DNA from: CAVSRC01 sp963785065
GTDB taxonomy: Bacteria; Pseudomonadota; Alphaproteobacteria; Rhizobiales; Kaistiaceae
Reading direction: 5' to 3'
Assembly: GCA_963785065.1 (NCBI GenBank)
Contig: CAWATX010000002.1
Span: forward strand, 1,798,001 to 1,862,000
DNA length: 64,000 nucleotides
The notes under the pieces were generated by a model, which did not search any database, had not been told where the DNA came from, and worked only from the letters and a program-made list of their open reading frames with translations. The translations under genes and the position numbers were made by a program. Shown here in pieces: positions 20,206 to 29,930 of this stretch (positions within the stretch are counted from its first letter, which is position 1; the number at the start of each line of letters is the position of its first letter).

Positions 20206-21698
20206 TGGCGGGCCTGGCGGAGCGGCGGCAGGTGCCTCTCATACCAGACGGCAAGATCGGATAGAACCGCATGCTTGAGATTGCGGGCGAGATAATCGTC
20301 CATGCGCGGAAGGTGCTGAAGGTACTGGGTTTTTCCGAGGTGGTCGGCGAGTTGGGCGAACACCCCCATGTTCTTCAGCGTGCGTGCGGCGCCGAGAATC
20401 GCGTAGGCCTCGCCGAACGATTCCGCATCGAACGATTGGCCGCCGGCGCGCCTCAGCGCGACATAGCGATCGCGGAACGCCGCCTCCATCTCCTCCGGGA
20501 TGGTGATACGGGCGTCTTGGCACAGCGAGGCCACGTCATAGGCGGCCGGGCCGACGAACATGTCCTGAAAATCGATCAGGCCGATCCGCTGGACGCCGGT
20601 ACGCTCCGGCCGCCAGAACAGGTTCGGCGACTGCATGTCGAAGAGCACCCAGCTCGCCTCGGCGCTGGCGAGCCGGTCGAAGAGGGCGGCCCAGACGCGC
20701 GCAAACGATTCGGCGGCGGAACGGTCGAGCGCCTTGCCGGTCGCAGGGGGCACGTACCAGTCGATGAACATCGCAAGATCCGCCATCAACACCGCACCCG
20801 AGAGCGGCAGCGGGCGGTGTTCGCCGCCGCCGGGCACCGGCAACGCGGCCGCTCGCGGCGCGGCATGGATGGCCGCCAGCACGTCGATGGCCACGGCATA
20901 GCGCTCCGGGTCAGGCGCGCCGCCGCGGATGATGCCTTGGGTGCCGAAGTCCTCCATCAGAAGGAGGCCAGCCTCGCGGTCAGCGGCGATGATCTCCGGT
21001 GCCGAAAGGCCGATCGAGCGCAGCGCCATATCGACGGCGAGGAATGCGTCGACCGTCTGCGCGCGGTACGCGGCGCGGCGGTCGCGCGGCGGTACGGCGG
21101 GCTTTGGCCAATCCATCAGCACGGCGCTGCCCGCGCTTGCGCGCACGCGCTCGAAGCGGCGGATGGAGGCGTCGCCCTGAAGATAGCGGCGGGATGCGCC
21201 GCCGAGGCCGCCGCGCTCGATCAGCGCCCGGGCGGCGCGCGTGCGTGCGATACGCGCCTGCCAGGCCGCACCTCCCGAGAGCTCCGCCAGGCGTCCACTG
21301 CCCGCGATCTCCAGGCTTATGTCGAGCCGCTCGGCCGGCAGGCGGCCCTCGCCACGGTCCGGCCATTCGACCAGGACGGCGCCCTCGGCAACGGCGTCGG
21401 CGAGGCCGATCTCGTCAAGCTCGCTGGCCGTGCCCAGGCGATAGAGGTCGAAATGACCGATGGTGAGTCGGCCGGCGGCATAGCTCTGCACCAAAGTGAA
21501 AGTCGGGCTCGGCACCTCCAGGCCGTCATCGTCGGCAACGGCGCGGATGAGGGCGCGGGCAAAGGCGGTCTTGCCGGCGCCGAGGCCCCCGGAAAGCGCG
21601 ACCACGTCGCCGGGGCCAAGGATCGCCGCCACATCTTCGGCGAGCGCCGCGGTGGCGGCTTCATCGGAAAGCGTCAGGGTCAGAAAGGGCGTTGCCAT
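20202..21698 (-). CDS. Fusion of TsaE (tRNA t6A ATPase) and AmgK-like sugar phosphotransferase
   Basis: A 498-residue two-domain protein. Residues 1-150 are TsaE, the ATPase of the tRNA threonylcarbamoyladenosine complex, with Walker A LSGGLGAGKTAFARALI, SPTFTLVQSY and HFDLYRL. Residues about 165-498 are an aminoglycoside-phosphotransferase-fold kinase resembling AmgK (N-acetylmuramate/GlcNAc kinase), with LFDMQSPNLFW and IGLIDFQDMFVGPAAYDVASL as catalytic and metal loops. The catalytic Asp and Asn are kept, while the residues around them differ from the usual HGD or RDYH. TsaE-AmgK fusions are known in alphaproteobacteria. It overlaps murU by 4 bases and follows divL by 23 bases. Confidence 0.9.
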   Translation of the reverse strand: MATPFLTLTLSDEAATAALAEDVAAILGPGDVVALSGGLGAGKTAFARALIRAVADDDGLEVPSPTFTLVQSYAAGRLTIGHFDLYRLGTASELDEIGLADAVAEGAVLVEWPDRGEGRLPAERLDISLEIAGSGRLAELSGGAAWQARIARTRAARALIERGGLGGASRRYLQGDASIRRFERVRASAGSAVLMDWPKPAVPPRDRRAAYRAQTVDAFLAVDMALRSIGLSAPEIIAADREAGLLLMEDFGTQGIIRGGAPDPERYAVAIDVLAAIHAAPRAAALPVPGGGEHRPLPLSGAVLMADLAMFIDWYVPPATGKALDRSAAESFARVWAALFDRLASAEASWVLFDMQSPNLFWRPERTGVQRIGLIDFQDMFVGPAAYDVASLCQDARITIPEEMEAAFRDRYVALRRAGGQSFDAESFGEAYAILGAARTLKNMGVFAQLADHLGKTQYLQHLPRMDDYLARNLKHAVLSDLAVWYERHLPPLRQARQ

Positions 21699-21721
21699 CG
21701 GGCCGGCAAACTACCCCAAAA

Positions 21722-24190
21722 TCACTCCGCCGCGACGGCGGATATGGCGGGCCGCATCGGCAGGCGCACCTTGACGGTGGAGCCTACGTTCTCTTCCGAC
21801 TCGATCTCGACCGTGCCGCCATGCAGCAGCACGAACGAACGCACGATCGACAGGCCGAGGCCGACGCCGCCGCGCGTCGTGCCGCGCGGCATGGCGGCGA
21901 AGCGCTCGAAGACATTGCCGATGAAATCGCGCGGGATACCGGGACCCTGATCGGTGATGGCGAATTCGATCATGTCGTTGGCCCGGCTCGCCGAGATCGT
22001 CACCAGGCCGTTGCGGTGGGAGAAGCCGACGGCGTTGGCGATGAGGTTGTAGAGGATGCGGCGGACGCGCTTCTCATCGGCGATGAAATGGCCGGCGTCG
22101 GGAGCAACGCGGGTCTCGACGAGCACACGCGCCTCGTTGATGCGCTCCTGCAGGCTGTCGACCGCCGTGGTGATGATCGCCTTGGTGTCCACCTCGCTGA
22201 GATCGAGCTCCATGATGCCGGCGTCGATGGTGGTGAGGTCGAGAATATCGTTGACGATGGCGAGCAGCGACTGCGACGAGGCGGTGATGTAGCCGGCATA
22301 TTCGCGCTGCTTGTTGTTGAGCGCGCCGATGTTCTCGTCGACGAGCAGCTGGGCGAAGCCGATGATGTTGGTAAGCGGCGAGCGCAGCTCGTAGGAGACG
22401 TGGTGGATGAAGGCGTTCTTCAGCGTGTTGGCCGCCTCCAGCGCCTCGTTGCGCTCGACCAGGGCGCGTTCCACCTTCACCGAATCGGTCACGTCGACGA
22501 AGGTCACCATGGTCTGGCCGTCGGGCAGCGGCACCGTGGCATAATCGATGATGCGGCCGTCCTCGCGCTCCATGCGCCCGGAGATCGAAGCACGGTTCTC
22601 GTCGACGCCGGCGACGCTGGCGGTGAAGCGGCGCCACATGGCCTCGTCGTCGTGCGGCCGGCGGCAGGCGGCGACCACGGCGGAAACGTGCGGGCTGTCG
22701 GCGAACAGTGCCGGGTCGAGCGACCAGACGCCGGCGAAGGACGGGTTGTAGAGCCTGAGCCGCCCGTCGGAGCCGAACACCGCAACGCCTTCGCTGAGGT
22801 GGTCCAGCGTCTCGCCCTGCACGCTGACCAGCGCGTTGTAGCGGCTTTCCAGGTCGAGACGCTCGGTGACGTTCTCGTAGATCCAGGTCATGCCGCCCTG
22901 CGGGTGGGGATTGGCGATGACGCGCAGCGTCTGTCCGTCGGGCAGGTGCCACCAGTGCTCCCGCGATTCCGGCGAGCGGTAGGCGGCCAGCAGCTCGTCG
23001 CGCCAGCGGCGGAAATCCGCCTGTTCGGGCAGCTTGCGCCCGGCCCGCAACTGGTCGAGCACGGTCATCTCGTCGGGGGCCGAATCGAGGAAGGCGGCAT
23101 CAAGGCCGAACAGCGCGCGATAGGCGGCGTTGGAGAATTTCAGCCGCCGCTCGGGACCGAAGACGGCGACCGCCGTCTGCAACTGGTCGAGCGTACGGGC
23201 GTTGAACTCAACTTCGCGACGGAGCGCCGCCTGGGCGGCCTCCACCTCGGTCACATCGACCGCGATTGCCGCACTGCCGCCTTCCGAGGCGATGTCGGCG
23301 ACGTCGAAGATGCGCCGCGCGCCGGTGACGATCGCCGGCAGGCGGCGGGTGAAGACGGCGCTTTCGGCATGCGCCGTGGCGATCATCTGCCGCGCGGTGG
23401 TGTCGAGAAGTTCCAGGCCATGCGCCACCGCCTCGCCGGCATCGTTGGCCTCGACGGCGGAGGCGTAGGCGGCGTTGACCCAGACCAGCTGGCCGGTCTC
23501 GTCACGCAGCCAGATGGGCATCGGCGCCACCGACAGCATGGCGCGCATGGTCTCGACTTCCGCGGCGAGCGCGTCGTGGCTCGCCTGCATCCTGTTCAGC
23601 GCCAGCCGGTCGCCGGTGAGGTCGCGGAAGCGCGCCACGGCCGAGCCGCCGACCGTCGAGCCGTGCACGTCAATCAGCCGGCCGTTGGCGCCGGTCACCA
23701 CCAGGGTGAAGGGTTCGCCGCGCTCGCGCATGCGCGCGATGCGCTCGTCGAGCGCTGCCGCCGAATCGGCCGCCAGCCAACGGCCGAAGGCGAGGAACTC
23801 GCTGCGCCCGGCCGGCGCGCCGGTCGTCGCCGGCAGGCTGCCGGCAACCAGCGGCGGCTCGCCCGGCGCCGTCCATGCGACCAGGCGCTGGTCTTCCTCG
23901 TTGACCAGCGCCTCGGCGCGGTCGAGCCATGCCTTGAGCTTGCCGACCTCGGCGGAGAGCGACGCGTTCTCGCTTTCGGCGCGGAAGCGCGCCCGATAGA
24001 GCGCCACCACCGAGAACACGGCGAAGAACACCGTGCCGACCACCGCCACCAGGGTGACGACCTGCGCCGGGCTGAGTTCGATGGCGGGAAGGCCGGTTGC
24101 GGCGAAGGCAGGCTGCGGCGACAGGGGAGCGAGGAGGGCAGCGCTTGCCGCTGCAAGAATCCCAGCCCTTTTCCTGCCATGCCGACGCAT
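21722..24190 (-). CDS. divL: DivL-type cell-cycle (pseudo)histidine kinase with Tyr in place of the phospho-His
   Basis: An 822-residue membrane-anchored PAS-sensor kinase. The N-terminus is signal-like and is followed by a membrane segment (VVTLVAVVGTVFFAVFSVVALY) and a coiled coil. Several PAS domains span about residues 110-570, then a DHp helix and a HATPase domain with NLIANAVGF, DQGPGIP and GGVGLGLSIV. The H-box reads HHVSYELRSPLTNIIG, so residue 600, where histidine is expected, is tyrosine. Caulobacter DivL has the same Tyr substitution; it senses DivK and steers CckA and so CtrA. The locus (between ahcY and tsaE) matches the rhizobial divL position. The ATG at 24190 has AGGGGG eight bases upstream. 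Confidence 0.85.
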   Translation of the reverse strand: MRRHGRKRAGILAAASAALLAPLSPQPAFAATGLPAIELSPAQVVTLVAVVGTVFFAVFSVVALYRARFRAESENASLSAEVGKLKAWLDRAEALVNEEDQRLVAWTAPGEPPLVAGSLPATTGAPAGRSEFLAFGRWLAADSAAALDERIARMRERGEPFTLVVTGANGRLIDVHGSTVGGSAVARFRDLTGDRLALNRMQASHDALAAEVETMRAMLSVAPMPIWLRDETGQLVWVNAAYASAVEANDAGEAVAHGLELLDTTARQMIATAHAESAVFTRRLPAIVTGARRIFDVADIASEGGSAAIAVDVTEVEAAQAALRREVEFNARTLDQLQTAVAVFGPERRLKFSNAAYRALFGLDAAFLDSAPDEMTVLDQLRAGRKLPEQADFRRWRDELLAAYRSPESREHWWHLPDGQTLRVIANPHPQGGMTWIYENVTERLDLESRYNALVSVQGETLDHLSEGVAVFGSDGRLRLYNPSFAGVWSLDPALFADSPHVSAVVAACRRPHDDEAMWRRFTASVAGVDENRASISGRMEREDGRIIDYATVPLPDGQTMVTFVDVTDSVKVERALVERNEALEAANTLKNAFIHHVSYELRSPLTNIIGFAQLLVDENIGALNNKQREYAGYITASSQSLLAIVNDILDLTTIDAGIMELDLSEVDTKAIITTAVDSLQERINEARVLVETRVAPDAGHFIADEKRVRRILYNLIANAVGFSHRNGLVTISASRANDMIEFAITDQGPGIPRDFIGNVFERFAAMPRGTTRGGVGLGLSIVRSFVLLHGGTVEIESEENVGSTVKVRLPMRPAISAVAAE

Positions 24191-24291
24191 GCAGTGAACC
24201 CCCTGGCGTCGCCGCATCCCGAAACTCGAGGGGTTTGGCATTCAACGGCGGTGGCACGGGCCCCCGTGTGTCCACATGCCGCTATGCACGC

Positions 24292-24384
24292 GAATCAACT
24301 GCAATCTAGACCTTCGACGGAGGGTCGTGAATCCTTCGACGCCGAGAAAACGCGGGAATTGCATTTCGCGATTGCTTTGGACTC
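24292..24384. promoter_or_regulatory. Cluster of three GANTC (CcrM) sites upstream of divL
   Basis: GAATC at 24292-24296, GAATC at 24329-24333 and GACTC at 24380-24384 lie in the divL leader/promoter region. GANTC is the CcrM methylation site, and clusters of it mark cell-cycle-timed promoters in alphaproteobacteria. About one site would be expected by chance in the whole 280-base gap. The rest of the gap (24191-24470) holds the ahcY terminator and no gene. Confidence 0.4.
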
Positions 24385-24405
24385 GGTCTGTTCTCACCGG
24401 AATGC

Positions 24406-24431
24406 AAAAAAGGCCGGCAGAGCCGGCCTTT
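24406..24431 (-). terminator. Rho-independent terminator of ahcY
   Basis: Perfect 10-bp stem AAAGGCCGGC (24409-24418) / GCCGGCCTTT (24422-24431) with a 3-base loop. On the minus strand it ends in a run of Ts (24411 down to 24406). It sits about 40 bases after the ahcY stop and insulates divL from it. Confidence 0.9.
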
Positions 24432-24470
24432 CTATCGTCTCGTCGGTATGGTCCGCGCGGGCCGCTCGCC

Positions 24471-25871
<1,401 letters not shown>

Positions 25872-25923
25872 TCCGGTCTCCTCGGGCTACGGCAAAAATG
25901 GCGGATTTGTCTGCTTGGCGAGC

Positions 25924-25952
25924 GTTATAGCGGGCCAATTCGGCAAGGGCAA
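25924..25952 (-). promoter_or_regulatory. Predicted ahcY promoter
   Basis: Minus strand: TTGCCC (25947-25952), 17-base spacer, TATAAC (25924-25929), a near-consensus sigma70 pattern. The transcript would begin near 25917, leaving a leader of about 45 bases. Confidence 0.65.
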
Positions 25953-25959
25953 TAAGGAT

Positions 25960-25975
25960 ATAAAGATTTCTTTAT
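25960..25975. promoter_or_regulatory. A/T-rich perfect inverted repeat upstream of the ahcY -35
   Basis: ATAAAGA and TCTTTAT, 7-bp perfect arms with two bases between, lying 7 bases upstream of the -35 and 5 bases after the ptsH stop. It stands out in GC-rich DNA. It may be an operator for ahcY; a terminator for ptsH is less likely because the stem has little GC. Confidence 0.35.
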
Positions 25976-25980
25976 GCCGA

Positions 25981-26277
25981 TTATTCTTCTTCGCCGAAGC
26001 GGTCGGCGACCAGTTCGGCCAGCGCCGCCAGAGCCACCGCAGCGTCCGGGCCTTCGGCGCTGACATTGATCTCCGAGCCTGGCCCGGCAGCGAGCATCAT
26101 CAGCCCCATGATCGACGTGCCGCCGACCGTCGTCTGGTCCTTCGACACGGTGATGGTGGCGTCGAACTTCTCGGCGCACTGCACGAAGCGGGCGGCAGCG
26201 CGGGCGTGGAAGCCACGCTTGTTGACGATGAGAAGATTGCCCGAGATGGGCCTGGCCGCGCCGTCAGCGCCCGTCAT
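25981..26277 (-). CDS. ptsH: HPr phosphocarrier protein of the regulatory PTS
   Basis: Carries phosphate from enzyme I to EIIA proteins. The 98-residue protein has the active histidine in KRGFHARAAARFV (His24) and a regulatory serine in GGTSIMGLMML (Ser55), the equivalent of Ser46 that HPr kinase phosphorylates. In rhizobia this HPr belongs to a regulatory PTS rather than a sugar transporter. The ATG at 26277 overlaps the EIIA stop by 4 bases; the longer frame upstream is EIIA in another phase. Enzyme I is not in this window. Confidence 0.95.
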   Translation of the reverse strand: MTGADGAARPISGNLLIVNKRGFHARAAARFVQCAEKFDATITVSKDQTTVGGTSIMGLMMLAAGPGSEINVSAEGPDAAVALAALAELVADRFGEEE

Positions 26278-26675
26278 TTGCCGGTCAGGACCTGGCTGGC
26301 GACGTTGATGTATTTGCGGCCGGCGTCCTGGGCGTCGGCGATCGCGTCGGCCAGCGGCTTTTCGGCGCGCACGCTGGCCAGCTTGATCAGCATCGGCAGG
26401 TTGACCCCGGCGATCACCTCGATCTTGCCCGCCTCCATCACCGAAATGGCGAGATTCGACGGGGTGCCGCCGAACATGTCGGTGAGCACGATGACGCCGG
26501 CCGAGGTGTTCACCTTCTTGACCGCGTCGAGGATGTCCTGTCGTCGTCGTTCGATGTCGTCGTCGGGACCAATCGAGATTGTCTCGATGTCGGTCTGCGC
26601 GCCAACCACGTGTTCCAACGCCGCCCGGAACTCCACGGCAAGCTTGCCGTGGGTGACGAGCACGAGTCCTATCAT
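26274..26675 (-). CDS. PTS EIIA component, mannose family (regulatory)
   Basis: A 133-residue EIIA-Man protein with the phospho-acceptor His9 in VLVTHGKLAVEF, and VIVLTDMFGGTPSNLAI, the family core. There is no EIIB, EIIC or EIID nearby, so it is unlikely to transport sugar. In alphaproteobacteria this protein (often called ManX or EIIA-Man) takes part in the PTS that links carbon and nitrogen status to regulators, including ChvG/ChvI in some species. It is 94 bases after hprK and overlaps ptsH. Confidence 0.92.
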   Translation of the reverse strand: MIGLVLVTHGKLAVEFRAALEHVVGAQTDIETISIGPDDDIERRRQDILDAVKKVNTSAGVIVLTDMFGGTPSNLAISVMEAGKIEVIAGVNLPMLIKLASVRAEKPLADAIADAQDAGRKYINVASQVLTGK

Positions 26676-26769
26676 ACGCTTCCCGATCCCGGCGTGAGCC
26701 TGGCCCTTTTCGAAGGGCGCATCCTTGCCGGATCACTATTGCAACGCAAGAGGCGAGCGGCGCCTGATT

Positions 26770-27219
26770 TCAGTGGGGATTGCGGCCAAGGCGCTGTTCG
26801 ATCGCGGTCAGAACCCGGAGCGCGCCATCGCCTGTGCCCACCGGCAGCACCAGGCGGGGCAGCGCAATCCCGGCGATCTCGCTCCCCTCGTCGGGCGCCG
26901 GCATGCGCGGCGCGTCGGCCGCCGCCACCAGGTCGACCACCAGGTCGACCACCGCCGGCGAAACATGCGGGCGCTCGAGGATGCCCTGTCCGCGCACCTC
27001 GATGCGGCCGGCGATCGCCGCCGGGACGCTTGCCACCAGCCGGCCGTGATGGGCGGTCAGCGCCACACGGTCATCGGCAACAAGCACGTTGCGCTGCGGG
27101 TCCACCATGATGAGGGCGAGCAGCAGCGCGGACTTACCGCTGCCCGAGGCGCCGCGGATGAGCACGCCGCGTGTCGCCACCAGCGCCACGCTGGCATGGA
27201 CCGTTTCGCCGGCACTCAT
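26770..27219 (-). CDS. hprK: HPr kinase/phosphorylase, short alphaproteobacterial form
   Basis: Phosphorylates and dephosphorylates HPr on its regulatory serine. At 149 residues it holds only the C-terminal catalytic domain, as is normal in alphaproteobacteria, whereas the Firmicutes enzyme is about 310 residues. It has the P-loop RGASGSGKSALLLAL (residues 23-30), VLVADDRVAL and the HprK signature near IEVRGQGIL. It overlaps the chvG stop by 4 bases, placing HPr control directly behind the two-component sensor. Confidence 0.93.
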   Translation of the reverse strand: MSAGETVHASVALVATRGVLIRGASGSGKSALLLALIMVDPQRNVLVADDRVALTAHHGRLVASVPAAIAGRIEVRGQGILERPHVSPAVVDLVVDLVAAADAPRMPAPDEGSEIAGIALPRLVLPVGTGDGALRVLTAIEQRLGRNPH

Positions 27220-28997
27220 GCCAGCGGCAGGCGCACCGTGAAGCGGGCGCCGAGCACCGCGGGCGCGTCGCCGGAATTGGCCCCGGCCTTGGTGCGGTTC
27301 TCCGCCCAGATGCGCCCGTTATGCGCCTCGACGATCTGCCGCGAGATCGACAGGCCGAGGCCGGAGTTCTGGCCGAAGGTTTCCTCGCCGCCCTCGCGGT
27401 CGGTATAGAAGCGCTCGAAGATGCGCTCGAACTGGTCGGCGCGGATGCCCGGCCCGTCATCTTCGACAACGACCTCGACCTGCTTGTCCACGCGGCGCAC
27501 GGCAATATGCACGCTGCCGTCCTTGCGACAGAAGGAGCGGGCATTGTCGATCAGGTTGTTGAACACCTGGCCGAGCCGGCTGTCGTGGCCGAAGACGAGA
27601 TAGGCGCCCGCCGCGTGGTCGGCGAATTCGAGCCGGATCGTCGGTCCGTCGCTTTTGGACATGTCGCGGGCCAGGCCGACCACCGTGGTCAGGAGCCGGC
27701 GCATGTCGACCGGCGTAGCGTCCTGGCGGGCGAGTTCGGCGTCCAGCCGCGAGGCATCCGAGATGTCGCTGATCAGCCGGTCGAGGCGTCTGATGTCGTG
27801 CTGGATGATGCCGGCAAGGCGTGCCTTGGACTCCTCGGTCTTGGCCAGCGGCAGCGTCTCGACGGCGCTTCTGAGCGAGGTCAGCGGGTTCTTCAACTCG
27901 TGCGCCACGTCGGCGGCGAAGCTCTCGATGGCGTCGATGCGGTCATAGAGCGCTCCGGTCATGTCGCGCAGCGCCTGGCTGAGATGGCCGATCTCGTCGC
28001 GCCTCCGGCTGAAATCGGGGATTTCCGGCCGCGACTTGACGCGATGGCGCACCAGATCGGCGGCGTCGGCAAGCCGGCGCAGCGGTGCCGCAATGGTGCC
28101 GGCGAGCAGGATCGACAGCACCACGGTGACCCCGGCCGCCACCAGGAAGACGCGCACGATCGCCAGCCGCTCGGCATGAACGATGTTGTCGATGTCGCCG
28201 CCCTGGGTGGAGAGCAGGAGGGCGCCGTGGACCGAGCGGTAGCGCTGGATGGGCACGGCGACCGAGACGATCAGCTCGCCGAGATCGTTGATGCGCACGA
28301 TCTTCTCAGGCTGGCCGCTGAGCGCGGCGACCACTTCCTTGTAGCCGCGGCCGTTGGCGCCGCCGAGCTCCTTGTACATCGGCAGATCGCGGCTGGAGAG
28401 CCACAGGTTGAAGCGCCGCCAGATGGTCTGCAGCCAGGATTCGTTTCCCGTGTTCGGCGGCGGCAGGTCGAAGGCGAGAATTTGCCCGCCGGGATAGAGA
28501 TGGCGCGAATCGACGATCAGCGTGCCGTCGCGATCGTAGATGCGGGCGCGGGTGCGCGTCGGCGAGATCAGCCTGAGCAGGACCGGCGCCACCTTCTCCG
28601 GATTGATGGAGAAGTCGAGGTCCTCATAGGTCTGGTCGAGCGGCGAGATGCTCTGGCCGGTCTGCAGGTCGAGATATTTCTCCGGGTCGATATAGACGTT
28701 CTCGCTGTCGACGGTCGCCTGCGCGGCGATGGCGCCGGCGATGATCTCGCCCTGGGTGAGCAGCGAGGAGACGCGTGCGTCGATCAGCCCGGCGCGGAAC
28801 TGGTTGAGGAACAGGATGCCCGAGACCAGCACGATCAGCGCCGCCAGATTGAGGACGACGATGCGCCGGGTCAGGCTGGTGAACAGCGGCAGGGCAGAGA
28901 AGCGCGATAGCCAGGCGGGGGCACGGCGCAGCAGTGCCCACCGGGGCGCGCGCGCCGCCAGATCAGCCAGCTTGCGATCCTCTATCCCTGCCGTCAT
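27216..28997 (-). CDS. chvG: Sensor histidine kinase ChvG (ExoS/BvrS family)
   Basis: Membrane sensor for acid/envelope conditions that phosphorylates ChvI; essential for host interaction in Agrobacterium, Sinorhizobium and Brucella. The 593-residue protein has two membrane segments (about residues 46-66 and 283-305) bordering a periplasmic sensor domain with LDLQTGQSISPLDQTYEDLDFSINPEKV-like family blocks. A HAMP domain follows, then the H-box FAADVAHELKNPLTSL with His366, NLIDNARSF, EDDGPGIR and NSGLGLSISRQIVEAH. It starts 25 bases after chvI and overlaps hprK. Confidence 0.96.
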   Translation of the reverse strand: MTAGIEDRKLADLAARAPRWALLRRAPAWLSRFSALPLFTSLTRRIVVLNLAALIVLVSGILFLNQFRAGLIDARVSSLLTQGEIIAGAIAAQATVDSENVYIDPEKYLDLQTGQSISPLDQTYEDLDFSINPEKVAPVLLRLISPTRTRARIYDRDGTLIVDSRHLYPGGQILAFDLPPPNTGNESWLQTIWRRFNLWLSSRDLPMYKELGGANGRGYKEVVAALSGQPEKIVRINDLGELIVSVAVPIQRYRSVHGALLLSTQGGDIDNIVHAERLAIVRVFLVAAGVTVVLSILLAGTIAAPLRRLADAADLVRHRVKSRPEIPDFSRRRDEIGHLSQALRDMTGALYDRIDAIESFAADVAHELKNPLTSLRSAVETLPLAKTEESKARLAGIIQHDIRRLDRLISDISDASRLDAELARQDATPVDMRRLLTTVVGLARDMSKSDGPTIRLEFADHAAGAYLVFGHDSRLGQVFNNLIDNARSFCRKDGSVHIAVRRVDKQVEVVVEDDGPGIRADQFERIFERFYTDREGGEETFGQNSGLGLSISRQIVEAHNGRIWAENRTKAGANSGDAPAVLGARFTVRLPLA

Positions 28998-29022
28998 CGC
29001 GGCACCCGAGCGGTGTTGCCGC

Positions 29023-29724
29023 TCAGGTCTCCTTGAAGCGGTAGCCGACCCCGTAAAGGGTCTCGATCATCTCGAATTCCGCGTCAACCGCCTTGAACTT
29101 CTTGCGCAGCCGCTTGATGTGGCTGTCGATGGTGCGGTCGTCGACATAGACCTGATCGTCATAGGCGGCGTCCATCAGCGCATTGCGGCTCTTGACCACG
29201 CCCGGACGATTGGCCAGCGCGAACAGGATCAGGAACTCGGTGACCGTCAGCGTGACCGGCTTGCCGCCCCAGGTGCAGGTATGGCGCTCCTGGTCCATCG
29301 ACAAGGCCCCGCGGTCGAGCACGCGGGCGGCCTCTTCCTGCTTCTTCTCGGCGGTATCACGCGGCTGGAAGCGGCGCAGCACCGCCTTCACCCGCTCGAC
29401 CAGCAGGCGTTGCGAGAACGGCTTCTTGATGAAATCGTCGGCGCCCATCTTGAGGCCGAACAGTTCATCGATCTCGTCGTCCTTCGAGGTGAGGAAGATG
29501 ACCGGCAGATCGGTCTTCTGGCGCAGGCGGCGCAACAGCTCCATGCCGTCCATGCGTGGCATCTTGATGTCGAGAATGGCAAGGTCGGGCAGCGTCGCCT
29601 GGAAGCCGTCCAGCGCCGAGGCGCCGTCGGTATAGGTCTGGACGCGATAACCTTCGGACTCGAGCGCAATGGACACGGAAGCCAGAATGTTGCGATCGTC
29701 GTCAACAAGGGCGATCGTTGGCAT
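29023..29724 (-). CDS. chvI: Response regulator ChvI (OmpR family)
   Basis: DNA-binding partner of ChvG. The 233-residue protein has a receiver domain with the acidic pocket LVDDD and phospho-acceptor Asp52 in LAILDIKMPRMDG, the switch Lys in GADDFIKKPF, and a C-terminal winged helix ending RIDSHIKRLRKKFK...YGVGYRFKE. In many rhizobia pckA lies divergently beside chvI. Here the divergent neighbour is the hugZ-like gene. The shared 206-base gap (29725-29930) shows no clear consensus promoter to me. Confidence 0.96.
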   Translation of the reverse strand: MPTIALVDDDRNILASVSIALESEGYRVQTYTDGASALDGFQATLPDLAILDIKMPRMDGMELLRRLRQKTDLPVIFLTSKDDEIDELFGLKMGADDFIKKPFSQRLLVERVKAVLRRFQPRDTAEKKQEEAARVLDRGALSMDQERHTCTWGGKPVTLTVTEFLILFALANRPGVVKSRNALMDAAYDDQVYVDDRTIDSHIKRLRKKFKAVDAEFEMIETLYGVGYRFKET

Positions 29725-29930
29725 TCAGTTGTCTCCAGATTTTTGGGCGGCCCGAAACGTATGACGGAACCGCTTTTGGCGTCAGGATTGCGCAGAAAAT
29801 GTGGCATGAACTTAGCGGATTCCAAGGGAATGCGCCAATTCAGCTGTGACATATCTAACAAGGTCATGCGGCTTGTCCTGCCGGGGGCCGCCGCTGTCAA
29901 GCGCGCTCGCCCGGACGGGCCGGCTGCGCC

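Noticed and set aside
22346..22405. Missing phospho-His in the divL kinase taken as a sign of a pseudogene
   Set aside because: All other kinase boxes are intact, there is no frameshift, and Tyr at this site is the known DivL signature.
25872..25980. SAM- or SAH-type riboswitch upstream of ahcY
   Set aside because: The predicted leader is only about 45 bases and shows no pairing pattern like the known SAH or SAM/SAH motifs.
26770..27219. hprK looks truncated (149 residues)
   Set aside because: Alphaproteobacterial HprK proteins normally lack the N-terminal domain; the P-loop and the catalytic core are complete.
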